Of a stretch of 64,000 nt of DNA, positions 9,827-19,717 are shown in pieces. The DNA is taken from the NCBI RefSeq assembly GCF_027107535.1, contig NZ_CP114283.1, forward strand, positions 8,122,001 through 8,186,000. Reading direction: 5' to 3'. The stretch is from Streptomyces aurantiacus (lineage in GTDB: Bacteria; Actinomycetota; Actinomycetes; Streptomycetales; Streptomycetaceae). The notes under the pieces are model-generated. The model ran no database searches and was not told the DNA's origin. It was given only the letters and a program-made list of their open reading frames with translations. Within the stretch, counting starts at the first letter, position 1; each line of letters begins with the position of its first letter. Made by a program: the position numbers and the translations under genes.

Positions 9827-10564
9827 ATGGAGCAGACACACACCTCGCACAACGGCACGGCGGCCACGCCGGGCGCTCAGCGCCGGGTGCTGGTGGTCGA
9901 GGACGATCCCACGATCGTGGACGCCATCGCCGCCCGGCTGCGCGCCGAGGGGTTCCTCGTGCAAACAGCCGGTGACGGACCGGCCGCCGTCGACACGGCC
10001 GAAGCGTGGCAGCCCGACCTGCTGATCCTCGACATCATGCTGCCCGGCTTCGACGGCCTCGAGGTCTGCCGCCGGGTCCAGGCGGCCCGTCCGGTGCCGG
10101 TGATGATGCTCACCGCCCGCGACGACGAGACGGACATGCTGGTCGGGCTCGGCGTGGGCGCCGACGACTACATGACGAAGCCGTTCTCGATGCGTGAGCT
10201 GGCCGCGCGCGTGCACGTGCTGCTGCGCCGGGTGGAGCGGGCCGCGCTGGCCGCGTCCACGCCGCGCTCCGGCATCCTGCGCCTCGGCGAACTGGAGATC
10301 GACCACGCGCAGCGCCGGGTACGGGTGCGCAGCGAGGACGTCCACCTCACGCCCACCGAGTTCGACCTGCTGGTCTGCCTGGCGAACACACCGCGTGCGG
10401 TGCTCTCGCGCGAGCAGCTGCTCGCCGAGGTGTGGGACTGGGCGGACGCGTCCGGCACCAGGACCGTGGACAGCCACATCAAGGCGCTGCGCCGGAAGAT
10501 CGGCGCCGAGCGGATCCGTACGGTGCACGGTGTGGGCTACGCGCTGGAGACCCCGACGCCGTAG
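9827..10564 (+). CDS. OmpR/PhoB-family response regulator
   Basis: A 245-aa two-component regulator. Receiver domain about residues 20-130: acidic pocket ED-D (25-27), phospho-acceptor Asp69 in LDIMLPG, and the TKPF Lys near 118. C-terminal winged helix (about 150-240): LTPTEFDLLVCLANTP, the transactivation loop, and the recognition helix TRTVDSHIKALRRKIG with the final GVGYAL hairpin. Followed after 30 bp by its cognate histidine kinase. Target genes are not evident. Confidence 0.93.
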   Translation: MEQTHTSHNGTAATPGAQRRVLVVEDDPTIVDAIAARLRAEGFLVQTAGDGPAAVDTAEAWQPDLLILDIMLPGFDGLEVCRRVQAARPVPVMMLTARDDETDMLVGLGVGADDYMTKPFSMRELAARVHVLLRRVERAALAASTPRSGILRLGELEIDHAQRRVRVRSEDVHLTPTEFDLLVCLANTPRAVLSREQLLAEVWDWADASGTRTVDSHIKALRRKIGAERIRTVHGVGYALETPTP

Positions 10565-10594
10565 TGTCGGGCACCCTGGTTTGAGGGGGCGGAA

Positions 10595-11800
10595 GTGATG
10601 AGCGGTCTCGGCGTGCCACGCAGGAGCGCGAAGGCGGGTGCCGGATCGGGTTCGCGTACGGGCAAGAGCCCGGGTGCCGGCAGGAGATCGAGCGCGGTCT
10701 CGGGCACCGGCTCCGGCTCGGGTTCCTGGGGCGACGTACGGCCCTTCTCGATCAAGACGAAACTGGGGACGCTGGTCGTCGTCTCGGTCTTCATCACCAC
10801 CGGCCTGCTGATGATCGCCGTGCGCACCGAGACGGAGCTGCGCTTCATCACGGTCTTCTCGATGATCGCGGCGCTGCTGATCACCCAGTTCGTGGCGCAC
10901 TCGCTGACCGCTCCGCTGGACGAGATGAACACCGTCGCGCGGGGCATCTCGCACGGCGACTACACCCGCCGCGTCAGAGGCGCCGACCGCCGCGACGAGC
11001 TGGGCGACCTGGCCCAGACGATCAACCGCATGGCGGACGACCTGGAGGCCCAGGAGCGTCAGCGCAAGGAGCTCGTGGCGAACGTCTCGCACGAGCTGCG
11101 CACTCCCATCGCGGGCCTGCGGGCGGTCCTGGAGAACGTGGTGGACGGTGTCTCCGCCGCCGACCCCGAGACGATGCGCACGGCCCTGAAGCAGACCGAG
11201 CGGCTGGGACGGCTCGTGGAGACGCTCCTCGACCTCTCCCGTCTGGACAACGGCGTCGTGCCGCTGCGCAAGCGCCGCTTCGAGGTGTGGCCGTACCTGT
11301 CCGGCGTGCTGAAGGAGGCCAACATGGTGGCCTCCGCGCGCGCGGGCATCGCCTCCGGCTCGGGCAGCCACACGCGGACGGACGTCCATCTGCACCTCGA
11401 CGTGTCACCGCCCGAGCTGACCGCGCACGCGGACCCGGAGCGGATCCACCAGGTCGTCGCCAACCTCATCGACAACGCGGTCAAGCACAGCCCGCCGCAC
11501 GGCCGCGTCACGGTGAAGGCCCGGCGCGGCGACTGCCCCGAGTCACTGGACCTCGAAGTGCTGGACGAGGGCCCGGGCATCCCGCGTTCCGAGTGGCACC
11601 GGGTCTTCGAGCGATTCAACCGCGGCGGGGTCGTCGCCCCGCACGGTCCGGGCAGTGACGGCGGTACGGGTCTGGGGCTCGCGATCGCCCGCTGGGCGGT
11701 CGATCTGCACGGTGGCCGGATCGGCGTGGCCGAATCCCAGGGTGGCTGCCGGATCCAGGTCACTCTTCCGGGAGTGCCTTCGCTGGACAGGTTGACGTAG
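10595..11800 (+). CDS. Two-component sensor histidine kinase
   Basis: Membrane-bound kinase of 401 aa, partner of the response regulator upstream. A Gly/Ser/Arg-rich cytoplasmic N-terminus (1-50) precedes two close membrane segments (about 55-100) with almost no extracellular loop, so the signal is probably sensed inside or within the membrane. A HAMP domain (about 100-155) follows, then HisKA with phospho-acceptor His near residue 166 in NVSHELRTP, and the HATPase_c domain with the N-box NLIDNAVKH, G1 DEGPGIP and G2 GGTGLGLAIA. GTG 10595 and ATG 10598 are adjacent; GAGGGGG upstream serves either. Confidence 0.93.
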   Translation: MMSGLGVPRRSAKAGAGSGSRTGKSPGAGRRSSAVSGTGSGSGSWGDVRPFSIKTKLGTLVVVSVFITTGLLMIAVRTETELRFITVFSMIAALLITQFVAHSLTAPLDEMNTVARGISHGDYTRRVRGADRRDELGDLAQTINRMADDLEAQERQRKELVANVSHELRTPIAGLRAVLENVVDGVSAADPETMRTALKQTERLGRLVETLLDLSRLDNGVVPLRKRRFEVWPYLSGVLKEANMVASARAGIASGSGSHTRTDVHLHLDVSPPELTAHADPERIHQVVANLIDNAVKHSPPHGRVTVKARRGDCPESLDLEVLDEGPGIPRSEWHRVFERFNRGGVVAPHGPGSDGGTGLGLAIARWAVDLHGGRIGVAESQGGCRIQVTLPGVPSLDRLT

Positions 11801-12085
11801 GGTTCGAAGCAAGAGCCCAAGATCCACGTGATCGGGCAGCAGGACACGTGTCAGCGTGCGTTCCTCGCACGGAGACCCGGCCTTTGGCGATCGCGGTCCT
11901 GAGCCGACGCGTCCGTTCTGCATCGGAACCTGGCTTGTTTCCCGCCATTTCCAGCACCGAAACACGCTTTTCGATGTGACTTACGCGACGATGGCCAGGC
12001 CCGGCCTGACCTAGGCGGTCCGGGAGGCGTAGCCTTTATTCCCGCTGTCCATCACCTTGTGAAGCGGAAGAGGGCGGTTGCCGCC

Positions 12086-15000
12086 GTGTCGCCACAGTCC
12101 CCCAGTAACTCGAGCATCTCGACCGAGGACCAGGCCGGGAAGAACCCCGCCGCCGCGTTCGGTCCGAACGAGTGGCTCGTCGATGAGATCTATCAGCAGT
12201 ACCTCCAGGATCCGAACTCGGTGGACCGAGCCTGGTGGGACTTCTTCGCCGACTACAAGCCGGGCGGCGTAGCCGCGTCGGCTCCGGCGGGTACCGCCGC
12301 CGCGGGGGCCGCGGGCACCACCACCCCGGCGAAGGCGGCTCCGGCCGCTCCCGCCGCGCCCCCGGCTCAGGCCCAGGCCGCTCCGGCCCAGGCCGCACCC
12401 GCGGCCGCGCAGCCCGCGCCCGCCGCGCCGGCGAAGGCGGCCGCACCGGCCGCCGCCCCTCCGGCTCAGGCGAAGCCCGCTCCGGCCAAGCCCGCCGCCG
12501 CGAAGGCCGCGCCCGCGTCCGAGACCCACGAGGGTCCCGAGTACGTGACGCTGCGGGGCCCGAGCGCCGCGGTCGCGAAGAACATGAACGCCTCCATCGA
12601 GGTGCCCACGGCGACGTCCGTGCGCGCCGTCCCGGTGAAGCTGCTCTTCGACAACCGCATCGTCATCAACAACCACCTGAAGCGTGCCCGGGGCGGGAAG
12701 ATCTCCTTCACCCACCTCATCGGGTACGCGATGGTGCAGGCCATCAAGGCCATGCCGTCCATGAACTACTCCTTCACGGAGAAGGACGGCAAGCCGACCC
12801 TGGTCAAGCCGGAGCACATCAACTTCGGCCTCGCCATCGACCTGGTGAAGCCCAACGGCGACCGCCAGCTGGTCGTCGCGGGCATCAAGAAGGCCGAGAC
12901 GCTGAACTTCTTCGAGTTCTGGCAGGCCTACGAGGACATCGTCCGCCGCGCCCGTGACGGCAAGCTGACGATGGACGACTTCTCGGGTGTCACGGTCTCG
13001 CTGACCAACCCGGGCGGCCTCGGCACCGTCCACTCGGTCCCGCGTCTGATGCCCGGACAGTCGGTCATCATGGGCGTCGGCTCGATGGACTACCCGGCGG
13101 AGTTCCAGGGCACCTCCCAGGACACCCTGAACAAGCTCGGCATCGCGAAGGTCATGACGCTCACGTCGACCTACGACCACCGGGTCATCCAGGGCGCCGC
13201 GTCGGGCGAGTTCCTCCGCGTCGTCGCGAACTACCTCCTCGGTGAGAACGGCTTCTACGACGAGATCTTCGAGGCCCTGCGCATTCCGTACGAGCCGGTC
13301 CGCTGGCTCAAGGACATCGACGCCTCGCACGACGACGACGTCACGAAGGCCGCCCGCGTCTTCGAGCTGATCCACTCCTACCGGGTCCGCGGCCACGTCA
13401 TGGCCGACACCGACCCGCTGGAGTACCGCCAGCGCAAGCACCCCGACCTGGACATCACGGAGCACGGGCTCACCCTGTGGGACCTGGAGCGCGAGTTCGC
13501 GGTCGGCGGTTTCGCGGGCAAGTCCCTGATGAAGCTGCGCGACATCCTCGGCGTGCTGCGCGACTCGTACTGCCGCACCACGGGCGTCGAGTTCATGCAC
13601 ATCCAGGACCCGAAGCAGCGCCGGTGGATCCAGGACCGTATCGAGCGCTCGCACTCCAAGCCGGAGCGCGAGGAGCAGCTGCGCATCCTGCGCCGGCTGA
13701 ACGCGGCGGAGGCCTTCGAGACCTTCCTGCAGACGAAGTACGTCGGCCAGAAGCGCTTCTCCCTGGAGGGCGGCGAGTCCGTCATCCCGCTGCTCGACGC
13801 GGTCCTCGACAGCGCCGCGGAGTCCCGGCTGGACGAGGTCGTCATCGGTATGGCCCACCGCGGCCGGCTGAACGTCCTCGCGAACATCGTCGGCAAGTCG
13901 TACGCGCAGATCTTCCGGGAGTTCGAGGGCAACCTCGACCCGAAGTCGATGCACGGCTCCGGTGACGTCAAGTACCACCTGGGCGCCGAGGGCGTCTTCA
14001 CGGGCCTGGACGGTGAGCAGATCAAGGTCTCGCTGGCCGCCAACCCCTCGCACCTGGAGGCGGTCGACCCGATCCTGGAGGGCATCGCCCGCGCCAAGCA
14101 GGACATCATCAACAAGGGCGGCACGGACTTCACGGTCCTGCCGGTCGCCCTGCACGGTGACGCGGCCTTCGCGGGCCAGGGCGTGGTGGCCGAGACCCTG
14201 AACATGTCGCAACTGCGGGGTTACCGCACCGGCGGCACGGTCCACGTGGTCATCAACAACCAGGTCGGCTTCACCGCGGCGCCCGAGTCCTCGCGTTCGT
14301 CCATGTACGCCACCGACGTGGCCCGCATGATCGAGGCCCCGATCTTCCACGTGAACGGCGACGACCCGGAGGCCGTGGTCCGCGTCGCGCGGCTCGCCTT
14401 CGAGTTCCGCCAGGCGTTCAACAAGGACGTGGTGATCGACCTCATCTGCTACCGCCGCCGCGGTCACAACGAGTCCGACAACCCGGCCTTCACCCAGCCG
14501 CTGATGTACGACCTGATCGACAAGAAGCGCTCGGTGCGCAAGCTCTACACCGAGTCGCTGATCGGCCGGGGCGACATCACGCTGGAGGAGGCCGAGCAGG
14601 CGCTGCAGGACTACCAGGGCCAGCTCGAGAAGGTCTTCACCGAGGTCCGCGAGGCGGCGTCCGCGCCGTCCGAGGCGCACACCCCGGACGTGAAGCCCGA
14701 GTTCCCGGTGGCGGTCACCACGGCCGTCTCCCAGGAGGTCGTCAAGCGGATCGCCGAGTCCCAGGTCAACATCCCCGAGCGTGTCACCGTCCACCCGCGC
14801 CTGCTGCCCCAGTTGCAGCGCCGCGCGTCGATGGTCGAGGACGGCACGATCGACTGGGGCATGGGCGAGACGCTCGCGATCGGTTCCCTGCTCCTGGAGG
14901 GCACTCCGGTGCGCCTCTCGGGCCAGGACTCCCGCCGCGGCACGTTCGGCCAGCGCCACGCGGTCCTCATCGACCGGGAGACGGGCGAGGACTTCACCCC

Positions 15001-15898
15001 GCTCCAGTACCTCTCGGACGAGCAGGCCCGCTACAACTGCTACGACTCGCTCCTGTCCGAGTACGCGGCGATGGGCTTCGAGTACGGCTACTCGCTGGCG
15101 CGTCCCGAGTCCCTCGTGCTGTGGGAGGCGCAGTTCGGCGACTTCGTCAACGGCGCCCAGACGGTCGTGGACGAGTTCATCTCGTCGGCGGAGCAGAAGT
15201 GGGGCCAGACGTCCGGCGTCACGCTGCTCCTCCCGCACGGCTACGAGGGCCAGGGCCCGGACCACTCGTCCGCCCGCCCGGAGCGCTTCCTGCAGATGTG
15301 CGCGCAGAACAACATGACGGTCGCCATGCCGACGCTCCCGTCGAACTACTTCCACCTCCTGCGGTGGCAGGTGCACAACCCGCACCACAAGCCGCTGGTG
15401 GTCTTCACCCCGAAGTCGATGCTCCGTCTGAAGGCGGCCGCGTCGAAGGCGGAGGAGTTCACGACGGGCGGCTTCCGTCCGGTCATCGGGGACGCCTCGG
15501 TGGACCCGGCGGCGGTGAAGAAGGTCGTCTTCACGGCGGGCAAGGTCTACTACGACCTCGACGGGGAGCGCCAGAAGCGCGGCATCACGGACACGGCCGT
15601 CATCCGCATCGAGCGCCTGTACCCCCTCCCGGGTGCCGAGCTCCAGGCGGAGATCGCCAAGTACCCGAACGCCGAGAAGTACCTGTGGGCCCAGGAGGAG
15701 CCGGCGAACCAGGGCGCGTGGCCGTTCATCGCGCTCAACCTCATCGACCACCTGGACCTGGCGGTCGGCGCGGACGTCCCCCACGGGGAGCGGCTGCGGC
15801 GCATCTCGCGTCCGGCCAGCTCGTCCCCGGCCGTGGGCTCCGCCAAGCGCCACCAGGCCGAGCAGGAGCAGCTCGTCCGCGAGGTGTTCGAGGCCTGA
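12086..15898 (+). CDS. kgd: Multifunctional 2-oxoglutarate metabolism enzyme (fused E2-catalytic/E1o)
   Basis: A 1270-aa TCA-cycle enzyme. In actinobacteria this fusion gives alpha-ketoglutarate decarboxylase, dehydrogenase E1 and carboligase activity and joins the E2/E3 complex. Order: an N-terminal segment with [11 protein letters not shown] (about 30-55), an Ala/Pro linker (60-145), an acyltransferase (E2o-like) domain (about 152-388) with the active-site motif YDHRVIQGA near 362-370, and the thiamine-diphosphate E1o part (about 400-1270) with the TPP motif beginning [10 protein letters not shown] near 758 and ending in NESDNP. The GTG at 12086 matches the start of the conserved N-terminus; its ribosome binding site is weak. 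No lipoyl domain is present, as in the family. Confidence 0.97.
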   Translation: MSPQSPSNSSISTEDQAGKNPAAAFGPNEWLVDEIYQQYLQDPNSVDRAWWDFFADYKPGGVAASAPAGTAAAGAAGTTTPAKAAPAAPAAPPAQAQAAPAQAAPAAAQPAPAAPAKAAAPAAAPPAQAKPAPAKPAAAKAAPASETHEGPEYVTLRGPSAAVAKNMNASIEVPTATSVRAVPVKLLFDNRIVINNHLKRARGGKISFTHLIGYAMVQAIKAMPSMNYSFTEKDGKPTLVKPEHINFGLAIDLVKPNGDRQLVVAGIKKAETLNFFEFWQAYEDIVRRARDGKLTMDDFSGVTVSLTNPGGLGTVHSVPRLMPGQSVIMGVGSMDYPAEFQGTSQDTLNKLGIAKVMTLTSTYDHRVIQGAASGEFLRVVANYLLGENGFYDEIFEALRIPYEPVRWLKDIDASHDDDVTKAARVFELIHSYRVRGHVMADTDPLEYRQRKHPDLDITEHGLTLWDLEREFAVGGFAGKSLMKLRDILGVLRDSYCRTTGVEFMHIQDPKQRRWIQDRIERSHSKPEREEQLRILRRLNAAEAFETFLQTKYVGQKRFSLEGGESVIPLLDAVLDSAAESRLDEVVIGMAHRGRLNVLANIVGKSYAQIFREFEGNLDPKSMHGSGDVKYHLGAEGVFTGLDGEQIKVSLAANPSHLEAVDPILEGIARAKQDIINKGGTDFTVLPVALHGDAAFAGQGVVAETLNMSQLRGYRTGGTVHVVINNQVGFTAAPESSRSSMYATDVARMIEAPIFHVNGDDPEAVVRVARLAFEFRQAFNKDVVIDLICYRRRGHNESDNPAFTQPLMYDLIDKKRSVRKLYTESLIGRGDITLEEAEQALQDYQGQLEKVFTEVREAASAPSEAHTPDVKPEFPVAVTTAVSQEVVKRIAESQVNIPERVTVHPRLLPQLQRRASMVEDGTIDWGMGETLAIGSLLLEGTPVRLSGQDSRRGTFGQRHAVLIDRETGEDFTPLQYLSDEQARYNCYDSLLSEYAAMGFEYGYSLARPESLVLWEAQFGDFVNGAQTVVDEFISSAEQKWGQTSGVTLLLPHGYEGQGPDHSSARPERFLQMCAQNNMTVAMPTLPSNYFHLLRWQVHNPHHKPLVVFTPKSMLRLKAAASKAEEFTTGGFRPVIGDASVDPAAVKKVVFTAGKVYYDLDGERQKRGITDTAVIRIERLYPLPGAELQAEIAKYPNAEKYLWAQEEPANQGAWPFIALNLIDHLDLAVGADVPHGERLRRISRPASSSPAVGSAKRHQAEQEQLVREVFEA

Positions 15899-15920
15899 CC
15901 GGCTGTCGCAGTCAGTGACC

Positions 15921-15997
15921 CGTACGAGGTGACCCGCATGAGTCGCCTCGTACGGGCGAAGGGCCCGGTCCGCGGTTGTCGCGGACCGGGCCCTTCG
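15921..15997. terminator. Bidirectional terminator between kgd and the convergent operon
   Basis: A perfect 18-bp stem (15957-15974 with 15980-15997) around a 5-nt GTTGT loop. A second, weaker 9-bp hairpin (15921-15929 with 15946-15954) precedes it. Lies between two genes whose ends face each other, so it can serve both strands. Confidence 0.9.
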
Positions 15998-16011
15998 GCG
16001 TTCCCCGCTGG

Positions 16012-16896
16012 TCAGGCGCTCGGCTTGTCCCGGCAGGAGCGCGCGTCGATGGACTCGTCACTCGGCTTGTAGTCGCTGATCCAGCCCGGTTCCCTGGCGG
16101 GGATGTCCGGCAGCGACGTCTCCATGTCCTTGATCCAGTCGCTGCTCTCGACATAGCGCTTCACGAACTCGCGCAGTTCGAGGCAGTCCTTGCGGTGCCC
16201 CTTCGGCAGGCCGATCCCGTAGTGCTGCGGGGCTCCGATGGTGACGCCTGGCACGACCCGCAGCCCGTCCTTCACGTGGTGGCGCGCGAAGCCGTAGAGG
16301 ATCATCTGGTCGGTCGAGACCGCCTGCACCTGGCCGCGTTCGAGAGCCTCGATGCAGTCGGAGGCGTCGACGAGCGTCTGGGTCTGGATGCCCTCGCGTT
16401 CGAACTCCTGGAGGGCCGCGTCGGACGTGGTGCCCTCCCAGGAGCACACGGTCTTGCCCCTGAGGTCCTTCAGTTCGCGGACGGTCGACGCGGGCCCGAC
16501 CAGGAATCCCTGCCGGGTGGTGGCGTACGGCCCCACGAAATCGACCTGCTTCATGCGCTCGGGCGTAATGGAAAACGCGGCGATCACCATGTCGACCTCG
16601 CCCTTCTCCAACGCCGGGATGCGCCCCTCGGAGGACACGTTCGACGGGGACGCGGACTTGATGCCCAGTCCTTCCCTGATCTGCTCGAACAGCAGCTGGT
16701 CGAGGCCTGAGCGGCGGTAGTTCTCCTCGTAGGAGATGCCGGGCAGGTCGTTGTGCATGCCGACGCTGATGCGCTCCTTGCCGAGGAACGTCTCGTCCTG
16801 GTCGTCCGAGCCGGAACTGACGGCGAGCGTCAGGCCGACCGCGACGATGGCGCAGAACGCCGCCACGGCCACGTACACACGGGTCTTCGAGCTCAC
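16012..16896 (-). CDS. Membrane-anchored polar amino-acid-binding protein (orphan)
   Basis: A 294-aa periplasmic-binding-protein family 3 protein. An N-terminal membrane segment (about 8-28) anchors it; there is no lipobox Cys. The mature domain has the SBP_bac_3 pattern: GKERISVGMHNDLPGISYEE, then VDMVIAAFSITPERMKQVDFVGPY (the ligand-binding segment), then GKTVCSWEGTTS and GIGLPKGHRKDC. The family binds glutamate, glutamine or related amino acids. No permease or ATPase gene accompanies it; it is last in an operon with two unknown genes, suggesting a sensing rather than a transport role (inference). Confidence 0.85.
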   Translation of the reverse strand: MSSKTRVYVAVAAFCAIVAVGLTLAVSSGSDDQDETFLGKERISVGMHNDLPGISYEENYRRSGLDQLLFEQIREGLGIKSASPSNVSSEGRIPALEKGEVDMVIAAFSITPERMKQVDFVGPYATTRQGFLVGPASTVRELKDLRGKTVCSWEGTTSDAALQEFEREGIQTQTLVDASDCIEALERGQVQAVSTDQMILYGFARHHVKDGLRVVPGVTIGAPQHYGIGLPKGHRKDCLELREFVKRYVESSDWIKDMETSLPDIPAREPGWISDYKPSDESIDARSCRDKPSA

Positions 16897-16906
16897 TCCG
16901 TACCTC

Positions 16907-17683
16907 TCAGCCGTGCAGCACGGCGTCGTCGACGAACACGTTCATCCGGCAGCCGGCGTCGGTGTGGACCGTGACGGTGACGCGGATGCCGTCCCGGGCC
17001 CCTCCCAGCGGCAGTTCGACGGGCCGGCCCGACCGGACCTCGGTGACCGTGCTCGGGCCGCCGCCGAGACGGAGCCCGAGGCGGGTCTCCGGAGTGCAGG
17101 ACTGCATGTCGGGGTCCGCGTCGTCGACCCTGAGGACAAGACGCAGGTGGGTACGGACCGGGCCGCCGTCCACGCCCACGACGAGCGTCTCCCCGTCACC
17201 CAGCGGGCGGGACGGCGCGACCGTCGTGAGCCCCGTGACGTCCACCTCCCCGTGGCCCCGCAGCTGTTCTACCCACACCGTCGCGCCGACGGCGAGGGCG
17301 ACGGACAGCGCGGAGGCGACGGCCTGGACCGCGGCGTGCCCCCGTATGCCCGCGACGCGTACGAGCGCGATCAGCGCGGCGGCGCCGATCATCAGGTACG
17401 GCCACAGGAGCTGGCCGCCCGGCCCCTCGGGTGCCCGGAGCAGGGCGGCACCGCCGAGGCCGAGGACCACCGCGAACGGCGGCCAGTTCCACACCCGCCA
17501 GCTCCGGGCGTTGTCGAGGGTGCTCCGCAGGGCGTCGCCGACGACGAGGCTGACGACGAAGTTGCCGAGCACCTGACCGACCGCCGTGACCCAGGTGCCC
17601 TCACCACGCGCGCTGGGGCCGCCCTGAACCTCCGCGGCGCCCTCGCGGACGCCCTCACGGACGCCGTCGGCGGGTTTGGTCAT
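16907..17683 (-). CDS. Membrane protein of unknown function, middle gene of a three-gene operon
   Basis: 258 aa. About four hydrophobic segments between residues 30 and 135 (VGQVLGNFVVSLVV; FAVVLGLGGAALL; YLMIGAAALIALV; AVASALSVALAVGATVWV) are followed by a ~120-residue C-terminal beta-strand-rich domain with two Cys (MQSC and AGC) and a final MNVFVDDAVLHG. No family recognised. It overlaps the upstream gene by 4 bp (ATGA at 17680-17683) and is 10 bp from the binding-protein gene, so the three are almost certainly co-transcribed. The start ATG at 17683 is fixed by that overlap. Confidence 0.7.
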   Translation of the reverse strand: MTKPADGVREGVREGAAEVQGGPSARGEGTWVTAVGQVLGNFVVSLVVGDALRSTLDNARSWRVWNWPPFAVVLGLGGAALLRAPEGPGGQLLWPYLMIGAAALIALVRVAGIRGHAAVQAVASALSVALAVGATVWVEQLRGHGEVDVTGLTTVAPSRPLGDGETLVVGVDGGPVRTHLRLVLRVDDADPDMQSCTPETRLGLRLGGGPSTVTEVRSGRPVELPLGGARDGIRVTVTVHTDAGCRMNVFVDDAVLHG

Positions 17684-18129
17684 CTGCCGCTCTGGGGGTC
17701 GGGTCCGAAGGTGATGTTGAGATCGCCCCGGACCTGCCCGACGGCCACGGCGTGCCGGCCGTTGGCCTCCACATGGGTGTCGCCGCCCGGCCGGAGCCCG
17801 GCGGCCTTCGCCATCCACTCCTTGAGGGCGGCGGCGCTCAGGTCGTCGCCCGCGAGCCAGTGGCCGACCGCCGCCTCCAGTGCTTCGCGCTCCGCCGGGG
17901 ACAGCTGCGCTAGAGCCGCTCTCGGCCCGGTGGCGTCCTCCTCCTGCGGTGTGACGCCGTCGCCGTCGGCCCGGCGTCCCAGAGCGGCGTCCAGGAACGT
18001 ACGACCGCCCTGGACGACGCTCTCGGCGAGCCGGTCCCGGGCCGTCACGAGCACGGCGGTCCCCATGGACGCGGCCGCGGCACTCAGATAGGGGGCCAGC
18101 TGACCGGCGGCCGTCATCAGTTCGGACAT
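17680..18129 (-). CDS. Small protein of unknown function, first gene of the operon
   Basis: 149 aa. A mildly hydrophobic N-terminal helix (AAGQLAPYLSAAAASMGTAVLV), a charged central part, the segment LSPAEREALEAAVGHWLAGDD that looks like a small helical interaction domain, and a C-terminal tail with ANGRHAVAVGQVRGDLNITFG, a glycine/valine repeat-like strand pattern seen at the ends of various actinomycete signalling proteins. No function assigned. A good GGAGGGGTGAG ribosome binding site precedes the ATG at 18129. Translationally coupled to the membrane-protein gene. Confidence 0.65.
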   Translation of the reverse strand: MSELMTAAGQLAPYLSAAAASMGTAVLVTARDRLAESVVQGGRTFLDAALGRRADGDGVTPQEEDATGPRAALAQLSPAEREALEAAVGHWLAGDDLSAAALKEWMAKAAGLRPGGDTHVEANGRHAVAVGQVRGDLNITFGPDPQSGR

Positions 18130-18331
18130 CTCACCCCTCCGTCTCGCGCCGCTCGGCGGCAACGGGACCGCACGGCTGAACAGGGCTGAACAAGCTTTCG
18201 GGAAAGGGGAGTTACCCGTGCCGTGCCAGGCGCACACCTTAGTCACGGGATCGGCGTGCGGGAGGACTACGACCGGTTTCGTAGGCTGTGAGGAGGAGAA
18301 CGACCGGGTCCGCACGCAGGAGACAACCACC

Positions 18332-18514
18332 ATGTACTTCACCGACCGCGGTATCGAGGAACTTGAGAAGCGGCGCGGCCAGGAGGAGGTCACTTTCGAG
18401 TGGCTCTCCGAGCAGCTGCGCACGTTCGTCGACCTCAATCCGGACTTCGAGGTGCCGGTGGAGCGGCTGGCGACCTGGCTGGCGCGCTTGGACGACGACG
18501 AGGACGAGGAGTAG
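18332..18514 (+). CDS. DUF6104-family small acidic protein
   Basis: A 60-aa soluble protein starting MYFTDRGIEELEKRRG and ending in an acidic DDDEDEE tail. I recognise the sequence as the small actinomycete family DUF6104; its function is unknown. The middle (TFEWLSEQLRTFVDLNP and VERLATWLARLD) is predicted helical. The ATG at 18332 follows a purine-rich GGAGACAACC stretch. Diverges from the three-gene operon; the 200-bp gap holds both promoters. Confidence 0.8.
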   Translation: MYFTDRGIEELEKRRGQEEVTFEWLSEQLRTFVDLNPDFEVPVERLATWLARLDDDEDEE

Positions 18515-18550
18515 GCCGCAGGGGCCGTCCAGATCACCGATACGGGTGTC

Positions 18551-18599
18551 TTGACTTCACGAATCCGCGATATATCGTGTCTATTGGGAGACGCGATAT
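18551..18599 (+). promoter_or_regulatory. Promoter and palindromic operator of the DUF4097-padR operon
   Basis: A -35-like TTGACT at 18551 and an AT-rich -10 region at 18571-18578 overlap two symmetric elements: a perfect 10-bp palindrome CGATATATCG (18568-18577) and an inverted repeat ATATCGTGTC/GACGCGATAT (18572-18581 and 18590-18599, 9 of 10 matched). The position over the promoter fits repression by the PadR protein encoded in the same operon (inference). Confidence 0.7.
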
Positions 18600-18639
18600 G
18601 ACGTGTCGTGCCCCCATCCCTGCCGAGGAGGTCTGCACC

Positions 18640-19716
18640 ATGTCCGAGTGGTCCGTCGCAGAGCCGAAAAAGCTCACGTTCGACGAACCGGTGACGGCCC
18701 TCCACGTGCGCATCGCCAGTGGCACGGTGAACGTCGTGGGGGTCGACGATGGTTCCGCCCGCCTCGAGGTGTCCGCGATAGAGGGACCACCCCTGATGGT
18801 GACCCAGGAGAACGGCACGCTCACGGTCGCGTACGAGGACCTGCCCTGGAAGGGCTTCCTCAAGTGGCTGGACCGCAAGGGCTGGCGCCGCAGCGCGGTG
18901 GTCTCCCTGGCCGTGCCGGCGAGCACGCGCGTCGAGGTGGGAGTGGTAAGCGCCACCGCCGTGGTCTCCGGCATCGACGGGCGCGCGATGGTCAGGGGCA
19001 TCTCCGGCGACACCACGCTCGTGGGACTCTCCGGCCCGGTCCGCGCGGACACCGTCTCGGGGAACGTGGAGACCCAGGCCCTCACCGGCGACCTCCGGCT
19101 CAACTCCGTCTCCGGCGATCTGACCGTCATCGAGGGCTCCAGCCCTTCGGTACGGGTCGAGTCGGTCAGCGGCATGGTGATCGTCGACCTCGATCCGGCC
19201 GGCCGCCCCAGCGACATCAGCCTGACCAGCATCTCGGGGGAGATCGCCGTCCGGCTGCCGCATCCGGCCGACGCGGAGGTGGAGGTGGACTCGGCGAGCG
19301 GCGCCGTCTCCAGCGCCTTCGAGGATCTCCGGATCACCGGCCAGTGGGGCGCCAAGAAGATCACCGGGAGGCTCGGCGCGGGGAACGGCCGCCTGAGGGC
19401 GACCACCGTCTCCGGCTCGGTCGCGCTGCTGCGACGTCCTCCGGCGGAGGACGAACCATGGGACGAGGAAGCGGATTTCGAGAAGGGACCGGACGTCGGG
19501 GAGGATGTACCGGAGGGCGCGGTTCCTGACCCGTCCGAGTCGGGCGCCGGAGCCGCGGCGTCCACGTCCACGTCCGACGAGGGGCACAGCGCGGTCCCCG
19601 AGGACGTGGTGCCCGGCGGCGTCAGCGGCGCCGGAGCCCCCCGCCCCACGCAACACCCCGCTCCCGACGCCACGGGCGGATCACCCGACGGCCCGACCCA
19701 CCAGAAGGGGCTCTGA
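18640..19716 (+). CDS. DUF4097-type beta-helical repeat protein
   Basis: 358 aa. After a short N-terminus, residues about 15-265 consist of repeated short beta strands with SG(D/E/N/S) turns (ISGDTTL, VSGNVET, VSGDLTV, VSGMVIV, ISGEIAV, VSGSVAL), the DUF4097 beta-strand repeat pattern, probably a right-handed parallel beta structure. A ~90-residue acidic, low-complexity C-terminal tail follows. No signal peptide is evident. The ATG at 18640 follows CGAGGAGG. Ends 1 bp before the padR start; DUF4097/PadR pairs are common in actinobacteria and often linked to envelope stress, but the role here is unknown. Confidence 0.85.
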   Translation: MSEWSVAEPKKLTFDEPVTALHVRIASGTVNVVGVDDGSARLEVSAIEGPPLMVTQENGTLTVAYEDLPWKGFLKWLDRKGWRRSAVVSLAVPASTRVEVGVVSATAVVSGIDGRAMVRGISGDTTLVGLSGPVRADTVSGNVETQALTGDLRLNSVSGDLTVIEGSSPSVRVESVSGMVIVDLDPAGRPSDISLTSISGEIAVRLPHPADAEVEVDSASGAVSSAFEDLRITGQWGAKKITGRLGAGNGRLRATTVSGSVALLRRPPAEDEPWDEEADFEKGPDVGEDVPEGAVPDPSESGAGAAASTSTSDEGHSAVPEDVVPGGVSGAGAPRPTQHPAPDATGGSPDGPTHQKGL

Positions 19717-19717
19717 C

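Noticed and set aside
12011..15853. A 1280-codon open frame antisense to kgd
   Set aside because: It mirrors the third-position GC bias of kgd on the opposite strand; composition is Arg/Val/Leu-rich without domains, and kgd is certain.
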